Below are positions 52,465 through 61,922 of a stretch of 64,000 nucleotides of DNA, in pieces. A program made the position numbers and the translations under genes. The notes under the pieces were generated by a model. It was not told the origin of the DNA. It made no database searches and saw nothing but the letters and a program-made list of their open reading frames with translations. This DNA comes from Pseudomonadales bacterium (lineage in GTDB: Bacteria > Pseudomonadota > Gammaproteobacteria > Pseudomonadales > Azotimanducaceae), in the NCBI GenBank assembly GCA_022827905.1, contig JAJEIQ010000079.1, positions 1 through 64,000 on the forward strand, given 5' to 3'. Each line of letters starts with the position of its first letter. Position 1 is the first letter of the stretch.

Positions 52465-54819
52465 CTATTCGAGGGCGGGACGCCCTCGCTCCGGGAGATC
52501 CCCTCGGGGCGAGGGCATCTTGCCCTCGATGGGATGCAGCTCGGCCAGCTTCTCCCGCGCATCGCGCGCTGGCTGAAAGCTCTCGTCGGCGCCCGCCCAT
52601 GCCAAGAGCGCCAACCGCAGGTGCTCGACGGCTCCGGCGGCGTTGGACTTCCGTTCCAGGATGCGGGCCAATTCCAAGTGGCTCCTTGGATCTGCAGGAA
52701 CGAGCCGAAGCGCTTCCCGCAACGCCGTTTCTGCCTCATCCAACCGTCCGAGCTTGCGTAGCATTCGACCGATCGATCGATGCGGCGTCGATACCCCATC
52801 GATGTCCACGGCGCGCCGGTAGTTAGCCAACGCCGAGGCATAGTCGCCGGCCAGTTCGTCTATCCCGGCAGCATTCGCCGCCAGCGTTCGGCGAGCCGCA
52901 AAGAGCTCAAGCGCCTCCATTCCGCGCAGCGCCCGGTCGTGCGCTTCCCGGGCCGCCACGAGATCATTGCGTTGGAGGGCGATGTAGGTTTGCCAAACGG
53001 GAATGTGGAACTGCGCATGAAGCGCTGTCAGTTCGGCTCTCAGTGCTTCCAGGAGCGCCACGCCCTCCACATCGCGGCCCGCTTCAAAGTAGATCACGAT
53101 GTCACCGCGGTTGAGGCGCGCCTGGGCCAAGTCCAGCCGCGACATGAATAGGGAAGCCTGGGCGGACCAAGCGTTCATCACCGCAATCGCGCTGCCCATC
53201 TCGCCGCCAAACAGGTGGCGTTGCCTTAAGCCGTCAAGCGCTGCCGCTCTTTCCTGCGGCGTCCCGGCCAACGCCTGCGCCCGCTCATAGCCCGCGGCGG
53301 CATCGGCGAATCGACCGACATGAAGATCCAAGGCCGCCAATGCCAGCGTGATCCCGGAACGATCGGGCTCCAGCAGAAGGGCGCGGTCGAGCACCTCCCG
53401 AGCGGCATCATGACGGCCTTGGCGCTGCAGCAGCGCGGCCAGTGCCGTGTGGCCCGCTTGGTCACCGGGAAACAGCGCCACATACCGCTCAAGCGTCGCA
53501 ACCGCTGGCTCGGCGTCCCCGAGTTGCTCCTGCAGCGTCGCGATGCGCTTGAGCAGGTCGGCATTGCCGGGATCAAGTTCGAAAAGCCTTTGCAAGGTCG
53601 TCAGCGATTCCTCGCGGTTGCCCTGAAGCGTCTGAATGTCCGCCAGCATCTCCAGCGCCCAAGGATCGTTCGGGTAGAGTTCAGCCCACATCTCGGCGAT
53701 CGCCCAAGCCTTCGACGGCTGGTTCGTGACCAGGTAGTAGCCCAATTTGGCGGGAAACTGGTAGCGTTCCGGCAGCTTGTAGATGTGGTCAAGCGCCGCA
53801 CGCACGGCGTTCGCGGCCTCCGCTGCCTGATTGTCGCCCAGCAACGAGAGCCCCAACTCGGACTGGGCAAACGCGAACGTGGGGTCGGCCGCCGTGGCGG
53901 CGCGCAAATGCTTGATGGCAGCGCCATGATCCGAGTTGACGACCAGCGCCTGCCGGGCACGGCCGTAGGCTTCGATTGCGGCGCTGTTTCGGGTCAGCCG
54001 GTCTTGCAGGGGAAGGTCGTCGACCTCGTCACGCGGCGGGATTTGGAGCGCCTCCTTAAGGTCCACGGACATCGCATCAACCAGCCCAAGCAGGTCGGGA
54101 CCTTCGTAGCGCTCCTCGCCCACCAGCGCACCGGTGTCAACTCGATGCACGGCCATGGTGGCAAGGTAGGCTTGGCTTGAGCGGTCGATCACGCCCGAGA
54201 CGATGAACTCCGTGTGACGGTCCTTGGCGACCCGGCGTTTGAGCGCGAACGGCACGTTGCGGAGATCCTGGAAGCCGGCTTCCTGCAGCGCTGCTTGAGC
54301 GAATTCCACGGGTTCGTAGAACTCATCCGAGGCCAGATCCAAGTCCAGCGCCACGGGCACGAAGTAGGACAGCCACGCATCATCATCGTCGAGCCCAGAC
54401 CCGGCGTCAAAGGCGAAGGTTGCAACGCGCTTGCGGAACTCGGTCTTGGGGATCAAGCGTTCGACCGTTTGGCCGTCCTCGGTTTCGACGGTCACCCGAG
54501 TCACCGCCGCCTTCAGATCGACCCCGCCAAACATCAGCCCCAGGACGACGGCGGCGGCAGCGAGATTGACCCCGACGGCAATGCTCTCGGTAGCAGAAAC
54601 ACGGTCGCGGCCGGGCTTCCCGTGAAACCAAGCCAGCATGAGCACGCTCGGCAACAGCAGCGGCGCCGTCACCAACGCGACTCGGGTCCAGTGAGGCGAC
54701 AGGAGGAACTCGTCGACGATCAACTGGACGAACTCGATAAGGCCCCAGGAGACGCCGATGTAGATCGCCACGATTTGGGGCACGCGGCGCTCCAGGAGAT
54801 CGCTCATTAGCGAGTTCAT
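52465..54819 (-). CDS. membrane-anchored TPR protein
   Basis: A 784-residue protein. The N-terminus (LLERRVPQIVAIYIGVSWGL, a membrane helix, then VALVTAPLLLPSVLMLAWFH and a third helix near residue 85) is a multi-pass anchor of a type common before TPR or cyclase domains in Gammaproteobacteria. Residues about 140-290 form a periplasmic or soluble adaptor domain, and 300-760 hold TPR-like repeats (for example DPWALEMLADIQTLQGNREE, DRSGITLALAALDLHVGRFA). The last 20 residues (MPSPRGDLPERGRPALE) are encoded by palindromic repeat copy C, which also supplies the stop codon. It probably acts as a scaffold; partner unknown. It begins 5 bases after the DUF1761 gene. Confidence 0.85.
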   Translation of the reverse strand: MNSLMSDLLERRVPQIVAIYIGVSWGLIEFVQLIVDEFLLSPHWTRVALVTAPLLLPSVLMLAWFHGKPGRDRVSATESIAVGVNLAAAAVVLGLMFGGVDLKAAVTRVTVETEDGQTVERLIPKTEFRKRVATFAFDAGSGLDDDDAWLSYFVPVALDLDLASDEFYEPVEFAQAALQEAGFQDLRNVPFALKRRVAKDRHTEFIVSGVIDRSSQAYLATMAVHRVDTGALVGEERYEGPDLLGLVDAMSVDLKEALQIPPRDEVDDLPLQDRLTRNSAAIEAYGRARQALVVNSDHGAAIKHLRAATAADPTFAFAQSELGLSLLGDNQAAEAANAVRAALDHIYKLPERYQFPAKLGYYLVTNQPSKAWAIAEMWAELYPNDPWALEMLADIQTLQGNREESLTTLQRLFELDPGNADLLKRIATLQEQLGDAEPAVATLERYVALFPGDQAGHTALAALLQRQGRHDAAREVLDRALLLEPDRSGITLALAALDLHVGRFADAAAGYERAQALAGTPQERAAALDGLRQRHLFGGEMGSAIAVMNAWSAQASLFMSRLDLAQARLNRGDIVIYFEAGRDVEGVALLEALRAELTALHAQFHIPVWQTYIALQRNDLVAAREAHDRALRGMEALELFAARRTLAANAAGIDELAGDYASALANYRRAVDIDGVSTPHRSIGRMLRKLGRLDEAETALREALRLVPADPRSHLELARILERKSNAAGAVEHLRLALLAWAGADESFQPARDAREKLAELHPIEGKMPSPRGDLPERGRPALE
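52468..52530. repeat. palindromic repeat element copy C, at the 3' end of the TPR gene
   Basis: TTCGAGGGCGGGACGCCCTC then GCTCC (52468-52492) faces GGGGCGAGGGCATCTTGCCC then TCGAT (52506-52530). The left arm is identical to that of copy B; the right arm matches the GAGGGCATCTTGCCCTCGAT block of copy A. The element forms the terminal codons of the TPR gene and lies just before the imuA LexA boxes. Confidence 0.85.
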
Positions 54820-54823
54820 GGCA

Positions 54824-55234
54824 TCAGGGCCAAACCCCCAAAATGCCGCCCATGATGATGCTGTACACCACCCGATAGCCGGACTGAATCAAAAACAGGG
54901 GCATCCCCCAGCCGCAAAAGGCGGTGTCCGACGCCATGCCCGTGGCGATGAAGCCGATGCCCACCAGCGCGCCCATGGCCAAGCCGCCACCCAAGGTGAC
55001 GATGCCTAAGCCACTCATCAGCATCGCCAGCACGATGCAGGTTAACAGCGCCGTGAAGAAGCTGACGATGAACGGCATCAGAGACGGTTTAAGGTCATCC
55101 GCGCTCTTGCCGAGCGCCGCCAGCCACGCCTGGCCGAAGACCGGCCCGTACCAGATGCCGCCAAGCACGAAGGCGGCGGCGGTGGCCACCAAAATCGCCC
55201 ACCAGTTGAGGCCCGCAAAGTTCAAAAGTTCCAC
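54824..55234 (-). CDS. DUF1761 membrane protein
   Basis: A 136-residue integral membrane protein with four hydrophobic segments. NWWAILVATAAAFVLGGIWY with GPVFGQAWLAALGKSADDLK is the DUF1761 signature, and YRVVYSIIMGGILGVWP ends the last helix. The GTG at 55234 has AGGGGGA 5-6 bases upstream. The function of the family is unknown. It is followed after 4 bases by the TPR membrane protein gene, so the two are likely cotranscribed, and it is divergent from the methyltransferase gene. Confidence 0.85.
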   Translation of the reverse strand: MELLNFAGLNWWAILVATAAAFVLGGIWYGPVFGQAWLAALGKSADDLKPSLMPFIVSFFTALLTCIVLAMLMSGLGIVTLGGGLAMGALVGIGFIATGMASDTAFCGWGMPLFLIQSGYRVVYSIIMGGILGVWP

Positions 55235-55274
55235 AAATCCCCCTCGTCTGTCCGGTCCGTTCACGGAGATTACT

Positions 55275-55280
55275 TATAAT
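55275..55280 (+). promoter_or_regulatory. -10 element of a near-leaderless methyltransferase transcript
   Basis: A perfect TATAAT lies 8 bases before the ATG at 55289, so transcription would begin at about 55287, essentially at the start codon. No -35 consensus is seen 16-18 bases upstream (CCGGTC region). Confidence 0.45.
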
Positions 55281-55288
55281 CGCCCGCC

Positions 55289-55888
55289 ATGAGCAAGGCT
55301 GACCAAGCGAAGTGGGACGAGCGCTATCGGGCCGGCGCCTTTGCCGAACGCCCGCATCCCAGTGCCCTGCTCGAAGCCTGGGTCAGCCGCCTGCCGCACG
55401 GCCGTGGACGCAGTCGCGGACGGGCCTTGGACCTCGCCTGCGGCGCAGGCCGCAACAGCCTGTTTCTGGCCCGCCACGGATTCGAGGTGACGGGCATCGA
55501 CGTTTCAAGGGAAGGGCTCAAGCGGGCCGCCGCCAGCGCGGCGCGCGAAGGCTTGGACGTGACCTGGATGCGGCATGACTTGGACGCGGGCCTGCCGGTG
55601 TCCGGTCCGTTCGACGTGGTTTGCCTATTCCGCTACGTCAACCCAACCCTAATCCGACAACTGCCCAGCCTGCTGGCAACCGGCGGCATCTTGATGGTCG
55701 AAGAGCACTTGGCAACCGACGAACACGTCGCTGGCCCCTCCAATCCCGCCTTCTGCGTCCAACCCGGCGAACTGCGCCGCCTGCTGCCGGGGCTTGACGT
55801 CCTCCACCAAGCGGAAGGGATCATCGCCGACCCGGATGGAAGGCAAGTGGCCATTGCGCGGCTGGTGGGCTCGTTGGCGGCCGAGTGA
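55289..55888 (+). CDS. class I SAM-dependent methyltransferase (TehB-like)
   Basis: A 199-residue protein: KWDERYRAGAFAERPHPSAL is the usual TehB/thiopurine-type lead-in, the SAM motif is ALDLACGAGRNSLFLARHGF, the acidic loop is VTGIDVSREGL, and GPFDVVCLFRYVNP and GGILMVEEHL follow. TehB relatives volatilise tellurite or methylate small metalloid or thiol substrates; the exact substrate here is unknown. No ribosome site is visible and TATAAT lies right before the ATG, pointing to a leaderless mRNA. It converges with the multihaem lipoprotein gene. Confidence 0.85.
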   Translation: MSKADQAKWDERYRAGAFAERPHPSALLEAWVSRLPHGRGRSRGRALDLACGAGRNSLFLARHGFEVTGIDVSREGLKRAAASAAREGLDVTWMRHDLDAGLPVSGPFDVVCLFRYVNPTLIRQLPSLLATGGILMVEEHLATDEHVAGPSNPAFCVQPGELRRLLPGLDVLHQAEGIIADPDGRQVAIARLVGSLAAE

Positions 55889-55911
55889 TCGACCCCTAGT
55901 GTCAACCGATC

Positions 55912-58062
55912 CTAGTCCAGCCGCTTTCGATACGCCGCCATCCTCTTTTCCAGCTTCAAGTCCCGAGCGATGCCAAAAGCGGCGCGCAGCAGCCGCTGAT
56001 CGTTCGGCCAACGGCTTAAGGCCTCATCCGCCACCTCAAGCGCACGCTCCGATTGGTTCGCCGAGTGCAGGGCCACCGCGTAAACATAGGCGTACTGCGC
56101 GGCGTTGGGTGCCAACCGGGCGGCTTCGGCGATTAGCGGCAGGGCCTCGTCCGCCCGGTCCTGACGAACCAGCCACAGGCCGCGGGCCAAAGCCGCCTGC
56201 GGAGAATTCGGCGTCGTTCCTAGCGCCCGCAGCAGCAGTTCGCCGGCCTCGCCGTCCCGGCCCGTCGCCCGGTAGAGGTCGGCCAGATTCAGCATGGCCG
56301 GCACCCACTGCGCATTTAGCCTGAGCGCCTCAGCGAAGGCGGCTTCCGCCTCGGCCGGCGCACCGACGGCCCATTGCAGGTTGCCGACGTTGGTCTGCGC
56401 TTCGGCGCGGTCGGCATTGAAGGCCTGGACATCAAGGTACTCCGCAATGCCCGCCTCGAGCTTGGCCCGCTCTGCCCCGGTCAAGTCGCTCAGCACCGGT
56501 GCCAGCAGTGGCACCGCCTCCGTGCGCACGGCGAGGCGCGCATCGCCGAGCAGGTGCCGAGCCTCCCGCCAGCGGCGCTCGGGCGGCCATCGGGCTGCGC
56601 CGCGCAAAGCACCGATGCGAACCAACGGGTAGGTGTCATGCAGCGCCGCTTCCAAGGCCAGTCCGCCCGCCGCCCGATCGTAGGGCGCCAGCAGCGACAG
56701 CGCCGTGGCCCGCACGATGGCGGGCTGCCCGGAGTCGCTGCCAATGGCTGCCAGAGCCCGCTCCGCCTCGCCATCGCCAGCGCGGGCAGCGGCGAACACC
56801 GGGCCGAAGTGGTCCCTCGACGGCGGGCCAAAGGCCTCTTCAAGCACACCTCGTGCCCACTTCGGGCTTCGATCCTGGTGGCAGCCGGTGCAGGCATCGG
56901 GAGCATCGGTGAACGCATTCAAATCCGGGCGGGGAATCCGAAAGCTGTGGTCGCGGCGATCATCGACCACCATGTAGGTGCGGGTCGGCATGTGGCAGTT
57001 CACGCACTCCGCACCGGGGCTTTCCGGCTCATGCAGATGATGGCGCGGGCTGTCGTAGCGGCCGAGCGGCAGGCTCGGAAAGTCCGCCCGGCCCGCCTCG
57101 TTGTGACACCCGAGGCACAGCCCGTCGCCTTCGGTGCGCAACTTCGCCGAGTGCGGCTCGTGGCAGTCGCCGCAGGTCACGCCGGCTTCATGCATCCGGC
57201 TTTGCAGGAAGGAGCCATAGACATAGACCTCATCCAGGATTTGCCCGTCGGCATGGTAAAGGCCGGCCTCGAGCAGCGCGGGCGAATAGTGGTCGAAGTA
57301 GCTGCGCTGCGGTGCGAAGCCATCGACGAGTTGGCTGCGGCGGCTGTGGCACGGCGCGCAGGCGTTGACTTCGGCCTGTTGGCCGCGCCGCAACGCGAGT
57401 GCCGGTCTGGGGTTCCCTTCGGAAGGTGCCATGTGGGCGGAACCGGGGCCGTGGCAGGCTTCGCAACCCACGGATACCTCCGCAAACGTCGTCTCGTATC
57501 GGTGGGTCTCGGCGTCATAGCCCTTGGCGACCGCGGTGGAGTGGCAATCCGCGCACATGAAGTTCCAATTGTGGCTCGGCTGGGTCCAGTGCAGGACGTC
57601 GTCATGGCCGACGTTCTCGCCGGGGCGCAGATGGAACCAACGGCCCTGAACCGCATCCCAAGCGACATTGGAAGCCTGCAAACGCCCGCCTTCCATGGGC
57701 AGCAGGTATTGCTGCAAGGGCTCAACGCCGAAGGTGTAGCGCACCTCGAAGCTCGCCATCTCCCCGGCCGGGCCTGCCGTGCGAATGGCATAGCGGCCAT
57801 CGGCCTTCGAGAACTCCGTCAAACCCGCGCCATGACGCAGCACGGCACCGTCAAAATCGCCGACCACCGTTGCGGGCGAAGGCGCGGACATGGCCTGCTG
57901 GTGGTGGGAGCCGAGCCAAGCCTCGTGTTGCGCCGCATGGCATCCGGCACAAGCCGCCGAACCGACGTATTCGGGGGCCGCTGTTGGAACGTCTGGCGGA
58001 ACCGCATCGCCACAGCCCGCCGCCGCCAAGGCGACCAGCGCAATCGGTCCGCGCCGCCGCAT
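55912..58062 (-). CDS. multihaem cytochrome c lipoprotein with HEAT-like and TPR domains
   Basis: A 716-residue protein with a lipoprotein signal (MRRRGPIALVALAAAGC; lipobox AAGC). Residues up to about 420 carry eight CXXCH motifs: CAGCH, CADCH, CEACH, CAPCH, CGDCH, CLGCH, CVNCH and CTGCH, as in cytochrome c554/NrfA-like families. A helical stretch (about 430-545) looks like HEAT repeats, and the C-terminus is TPR (AEAQTNVGNLQWAVGAPAEA, WVPAMLNLADLYRATGRDGE). The ATG at 58062 is preferred because it places the lipobox correctly; an upstream ATG at 58119 has a purine-rich site but would bury the signal. It is probably a periplasmic, membrane-tethered electron carrier in a larger complex. Confidence 0.87.
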   Translation of the reverse strand: MRRRGPIALVALAAAGCGDAVPPDVPTAAPEYVGSAACAGCHAAQHEAWLGSHHQQAMSAPSPATVVGDFDGAVLRHGAGLTEFSKADGRYAIRTAGPAGEMASFEVRYTFGVEPLQQYLLPMEGGRLQASNVAWDAVQGRWFHLRPGENVGHDDVLHWTQPSHNWNFMCADCHSTAVAKGYDAETHRYETTFAEVSVGCEACHGPGSAHMAPSEGNPRPALALRRGQQAEVNACAPCHSRRSQLVDGFAPQRSYFDHYSPALLEAGLYHADGQILDEVYVYGSFLQSRMHEAGVTCGDCHEPHSAKLRTEGDGLCLGCHNEAGRADFPSLPLGRYDSPRHHLHEPESPGAECVNCHMPTRTYMVVDDRRDHSFRIPRPDLNAFTDAPDACTGCHQDRSPKWARGVLEEAFGPPSRDHFGPVFAAARAGDGEAERALAAIGSDSGQPAIVRATALSLLAPYDRAAGGLALEAALHDTYPLVRIGALRGAARWPPERRWREARHLLGDARLAVRTEAVPLLAPVLSDLTGAERAKLEAGIAEYLDVQAFNADRAEAQTNVGNLQWAVGAPAEAEAAFAEALRLNAQWVPAMLNLADLYRATGRDGEAGELLLRALGTTPNSPQAALARGLWLVRQDRADEALPLIAEAARLAPNAAQYAYVYAVALHSANQSERALEVADEALSRWPNDQRLLRAAFGIARDLKLEKRMAAYRKRLD

Positions 58063-58117
58063 TGCAACCCAAGCGGCGGCGCGGCTAAATTGAAGCCCCT
58101 TCAGTTGCGAGACCGCC

Positions 58118-58936
58118 ATGCCCTCCCCGTCTAAACTCTATCAAGGCTACGAACGCCTGAAATTCGATTATCCCGCCGACCGCATTCTGCGCATCACCAT
58201 CAGCCGACCGGAAAAATACAACGCCTTGGACATCATCGGCCACCGGGAATTGACCTATGTCTGGCGCGAGGTGGACGCCGACGACGGCATCGACTGCGTG
58301 GTGCTCACCGGCGAGGGCAAGGCGTTCTCGGCCGGTGGCGACTTCGGCATGATCGAAAAAATGACCACCGACTACCGCACCTTGGCCAACACTTGGAAGG
58401 AGGCCAAGGACCTAGTGTACAACCTCATCAATTGCGGCAAACCGACTATCTCCTCCATCAACGGCCCGGCGGTGGGTGCCGGCTTGGTGGCGGCCCTGCT
58501 GTGCGACATCTCCATCGCCGCCAAGTCGGTCTTCATCACCGACGGCCACACCCGCTTGGGCGTTGCCGCCGGGGACCACGCCGTGATCCTCTGGCCACTG
58601 CTCTGCGGCATGGCGAAGGCCAAATACTACTTGATGACCTGCGACCGGATGCCCGCCGAGGAGGCCGAGCGCATCGGCCTGCTGTCCCTGTGCGTCGAGG
58701 ACAGCGAACTCGAAGCCAAGACCATGGAAGTGGCCGCCAAGATCGCCGACGGGGCGCCCAACGCCATCCGCTGGACCAAGTACGCGCTCAACAACTGGCT
58801 GCGCATGGCCGGCCCGAGCTTCGACGCCTCCACAGCTCTCGAAATGCTCGGCTTCCTGGGGCCCGAGGGCCGGGAAGGCCTACAGGCGCTGCAGGAGAAA
58901 CGAGCGCCCAACTTCCCAAAGGACTCACCGATCTGA
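58118..58936 (+). CDS. enoyl-CoA hydratase/isomerase family protein
   Basis: A 272-residue crotonase: [20 protein letters not shown], oxyanion loop [16 protein letters not shown], and [20 protein letters not shown]. The segment [20 protein letters not shown] has His and Asp where classic hydratases have the two glutamates. This is a known subgroup pattern (H-x-R-x-G-x-x-A-G-D), so hydration is not certain. It is followed 9 bases later by the acyl-CoA-dehydrogenase-like gene, with which it probably forms an operon for CoA-ester breakdown. Confidence 0.9.
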   Translation: MPSPSKLYQGYERLKFDYPADRILRITISRPEKYNALDIIGHRELTYVWREVDADDGIDCVVLTGEGKAFSAGGDFGMIEKMTTDYRTLANTWKEAKDLVYNLINCGKPTISSINGPAVGAGLVAALLCDISIAAKSVFITDGHTRLGVAAGDHAVILWPLLCGMAKAKYYLMTCDRMPAEEAERIGLLSLCVEDSELEAKTMEVAAKIADGAPNAIRWTKYALNNWLRMAGPSFDASTALEMLGFLGPEGREGLQALQEKRAPNFPKDSPI

Positions 58937-58945
58937 GAGATTGAC

Positions 58946-60205
58946 ATGAACAACAGCCAGCAGGCGGACTTGAAGATCCGTCCCGAGATTCTCAAGCGGC
59001 GCGACGAGGTCGCCAAGACGCCGATCCTGGAACGCATCGCCAACATGCGGGAGTCCCTTGCCGCGGCAGGGGATGAGGCCCAACGAATTCGGCACCTGCC
59101 GGCCTGGGCCTCCCAGGAAATGGCCGACCAAGGCCTCTATCGATTTGCCCTGCCCTTGGAACTCGGCGGCGAGAACTTGAGCGCACGTGAACAGATCGAG
59201 GTGGTCGAGGCGGCTTCCGCAATTGACGGATCCGTCGGGTGGTGCACGCAAATCTCCTCCGAAATCAATGCGCTGGTCATCCGTCGCATGGACCTGCCGC
59301 TGGTCGAGAAGATATTCAACGACTGGCACGTGCTGGTGTGCTCCGGACACGGACCCGCAAACGGCCCCAACCCCGGACGGAACGCCCGCCGGGACGGCGA
59401 AGGCTGGCGGCTGAACTACCAGGGCTCCTTCGCCAGCGGCTGCCACAACGCCACTTGGAACTACCTGATGGGTCCGATGGTGATCGACGAGGAAACCGGC
59501 GCACCGGCGCAGGCGTCCTATATGGTGCCTTGGGGCGAGTTCGAGATTGTCGATACCTGGGACACGGCGGGCATGCGCGGCTCCGGCAGCCACGACGTGC
59601 TCATGGCCGATTGCTACGTCCCCCCCGAACACTTGCTGCCGTTTCGGTCTCTGGCGCCCAGCGAAACCTGGGCCAACCCAACCTACCGCAATCCCACCCA
59701 CGCGATCTACAACAAGGCGGCCGTGGCGCTCGGCGTATGCCGCGGCGCGCTCGATTCCTTCATCGAACTGGCCCAAGCCAAAACGCCCTGGGGCACGGCA
59801 TCGAAGCTTCAGGACCAAGCCCAAGTGGAGTATCGGATTGGCCAAGCGCAGGCGACGCTGATGGCGGCGCGCACCTTCGTGCTCAACACCCAGGACCGCT
59901 TGGAGGCGCACTTGGGGCCGCTGCCAAGCCAAGGCGGACGCCTGGCGCCGGACTGGGATGTCTTCTGGCCCGCCCTACTGGCCTGCGCCCACGCGGCGCA
60001 GTCCTGCCGGGAGGTGGTCGGGATGCTCAACAACACGGCGGGCACCACGGGCTCGCGCATGGACAGCCCCTTGGAACGCCAACTGCGGGACGCGCACCAA
60101 GCCGCAACCCACGCCCTGATTTCGTACCGGCACTACGAGGACTTGGGCAAGACGTTTGTGGGGCATGAGCCGCCGGATGGCTATATGGAACTGACTCGGG
60201 CGTGA
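58946..60205 (+). CDS. acyl-CoA dehydrogenase-fold flavoenzyme (HsaA/DszC-like monooxygenase group)
   Basis: A 419-residue protein with the acyl-CoA dehydrogenase fold: [80 protein letters not shown], and a helical C-terminal domain ([20 protein letters not shown]). The W-D-T-x-G-M-R-G-S-G-S pattern and the lack of an obvious catalytic glutamate base resemble the flavin-dependent two-component monooxygenases of this fold (HsaA, HpaH, DszC). A dehydrogenase role is the alternative. No flavin reductase gene is adjacent. Confidence 0.82.
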   Translation: MNNSQQADLKIRPEILKRRDEVAKTPILERIANMRESLAAAGDEAQRIRHLPAWASQEMADQGLYRFALPLELGGENLSAREQIEVVEAASAIDGSVGWCTQISSEINALVIRRMDLPLVEKIFNDWHVLVCSGHGPANGPNPGRNARRDGEGWRLNYQGSFASGCHNATWNYLMGPMVIDEETGAPAQASYMVPWGEFEIVDTWDTAGMRGSGSHDVLMADCYVPPEHLLPFRSLAPSETWANPTYRNPTHAIYNKAAVALGVCRGALDSFIELAQAKTPWGTASKLQDQAQVEYRIGQAQATLMAARTFVLNTQDRLEAHLGPLPSQGGRLAPDWDVFWPALLACAHAAQSCREVVGMLNNTAGTTGSRMDSPLERQLRDAHQAATHALISYRHYEDLGKTFVGHEPPDGYMELTRA

Positions 60206-60221
60206 TTAATCGACAATTCGT

Positions 60222-61229
60222 TCAACTCGGCTTCAACTCGCCGATGCGCTCCGGCTCCGCGGCCACCATGCCGCCGAACTCGCCCTCGATGCGGCCGTAA
60301 GCGTTCCAGACCTTGAAGCCGAGTCGGGCTTTCAGCTTATCCGAAATCTGGCTCCAAAGAGCGCGATCAAGGCCGAGGGTCTGGTTTTCCTGTTGGCGGA
60401 ACTGCGGGCAGCAGAAGGTGGCGAGCGCACCGAGGCGGTCGCCGCCGCCGGTGTGGGCACCCGTGCCGTGCCAGAGACGGCCGTCGAATACCATGAGGGT
60501 GCCGGCCGGCGCTTCGGGTTGGAAAATCGGGTAGCCGCCCTGCTCCGTGGGATGCGGGTGCGCACCGCTCAGATGGGAGCCTTCGGTGGCGCCGTTTTGC
60601 GGGCTGAAGTCGCTCAGCATCCACATCGTGTTGGCAACCACCGGCGGTGCGATGCCGAGTGTTGGATCCGGTTGGACGAAGCCCGGCATCGGTCTGCGGG
60701 TGATTTCGGAAGCCCGCCAATAGGATTCGCCAGAACGCACCGGCTGCGGCATCCACCATTGATCGGTGTGCAGGCCCATGCGCACGCCGCCGGGCTTGGC
60801 GATGTTCGCCGATAGGGTGGAGAGGATGAAGTCCGCGCCCAACACATGGCCGACCAGTTCATCCACCAAAGGGTGCTCGATCAAGTCCCGGAAACAGGCG
60901 CCCTTGTTGACCAACATCCACAAGCGTTGGTTGACGCCGCCGTTGACGGTGGTGAAGGCGTCGGTTTTGAGGCGCCCGGAGTCGTCCATGAGGGCTTGAT
61001 TCGGGCCGCCGTCCCGATGATCGAGGCCCCGCTCAGCCTCCCCTTCGGCCTGCTCCACCAAGCGTTGCCGCGTCGTCGCAAGCGCTTCGCCGGTCAGCGC
61101 GTTGGCGACCAGGCAAAAGCCGTACTCGTCGAGGTCCTGCTTGGCCTGGTCCAGATCCTCGGTCAATTCCGGCACCCCCGCCGCCAAGGATTCGGCGAGT
61201 GCACTGGCCTGTTGGTTCGGCATCGTCAT
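60222..61229 (-). CDS. phytanoyl-CoA dioxygenase (PhyH) family protein
   Basis: A 335-residue Fe(II)/2-oxoglutarate oxygenase: DLDEYGFCLVANALTGEALA, the iron site GLHTDQWWMPQPVRSG (His-X-Asp), FSPQNGATEGSHLSGAH and the distal histidine in GTLMVFDGRLWHGTGAHTGG followed by the conserved arginine (GDRLG). GGGAGA precedes the ATG. PhyH relatives hydroxylate branched acyl-CoAs or free small molecules; the substrate is unknown. It is convergent with the flavoenzyme gene and divergent from coaE. Confidence 0.9.
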   Translation of the reverse strand: MTMPNQQASALAESLAAGVPELTEDLDQAKQDLDEYGFCLVANALTGEALATTRQRLVEQAEGEAERGLDHRDGGPNQALMDDSGRLKTDAFTTVNGGVNQRLWMLVNKGACFRDLIEHPLVDELVGHVLGADFILSTLSANIAKPGGVRMGLHTDQWWMPQPVRSGESYWRASEITRRPMPGFVQPDPTLGIAPPVVANTMWMLSDFSPQNGATEGSHLSGAHPHPTEQGGYPIFQPEAPAGTLMVFDGRLWHGTGAHTGGGDRLGALATFCCPQFRQQENQTLGLDRALWSQISDKLKARLGFKVWNAYGRIEGEFGGMVAAEPERIGELKPS

Positions 61230-61295
61230 CGGTCTCCCTACCTTCAGGTCATCTTAACCGCTAAACTGCCGCTTTCGCATTGGCATGGGGTTGCT

Positions 61296-61922
61296 TTGTT
61301 CAGCATCGGCCTGACCGGCGGCATCGCCTCCGGCAAATCCACTGCGGCGCGCTACTTGGGCGAATTGGGTGCCCATGTGATCGACGCCGACCGCTTGGGG
61401 CATCGCGCCTATGAGCCGGGCACCGCTGCATTCAAGCAGGTGGTCGATGTCTTTGGCGATGACGTGGTCGCCGCCGACGGCTCTATCGACCGCCGCACGC
61501 TCGGTAGCAAGGTGTTCGGCCAGCCGGGTGAATTGAAGAAGCTCACCGACATCGTGTGGCCGGAAATTCGGCGTCTGGCCGATCTGGAAATCGAGGCGGA
61601 GCGGGCGCGACGTCCGGATGGTGTGGTGGTGCTGGAGGCAGCGGTCATGGTCGAGGCCGGTTGGCAGCGCAGTTTGGACGAGGTCTGGGTGGTGGCCGTC
61701 GAGTCGGACGTCGCCATCGAGCGGGCCATCGCCCGGGACGGCCTTTCCGCCGACGAGGTGCGGGCGCGTCTCAAGGCCCAAACCAGCAACGCCGAACGTC
61801 GGCGCCATGCGGATGTGCTGATCGACAATTCGGGCGGGCTCGATGAGCTGCGCGCCCAGCTCGACCGGCATTGGGAGCGCGTGGCCAGCACCCACGGAAC
61901 CCGGACGGTGGCCGCGTCATGA
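61296..61922 (+). CDS. coaE: dephospho-CoA kinase
   Basis: A 208-residue kinase: FSIGLTGGIASGKSTAARYL (Walker A), VIDADRLGHRAYEPG (catalytic aspartate DAD), TLGSKVFGQPGELKKLTDIV, VVVLEAAVMVEAGW and ADVLIDNSGGLDELRAQLDR. It makes CoA from dephospho-CoA, the last biosynthetic step. The start is a TTG at 61296 preceded by GGGG, because no in-frame ATG or GTG gives the correct N-terminus. The stop overlaps the next gene by ATGA. Confidence 0.95.
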   Translation: MFSIGLTGGIASGKSTAARYLGELGAHVIDADRLGHRAYEPGTAAFKQVVDVFGDDVVAADGSIDRRTLGSKVFGQPGELKKLTDIVWPEIRRLADLEIEAERARRPDGVVVLEAAVMVEAGWQRSLDEVWVVAVESDVAIERAIARDGLSADEVRARLKAQTSNAERRRHADVLIDNSGGLDELRAQLDRHWERVASTHGTRTVAAS

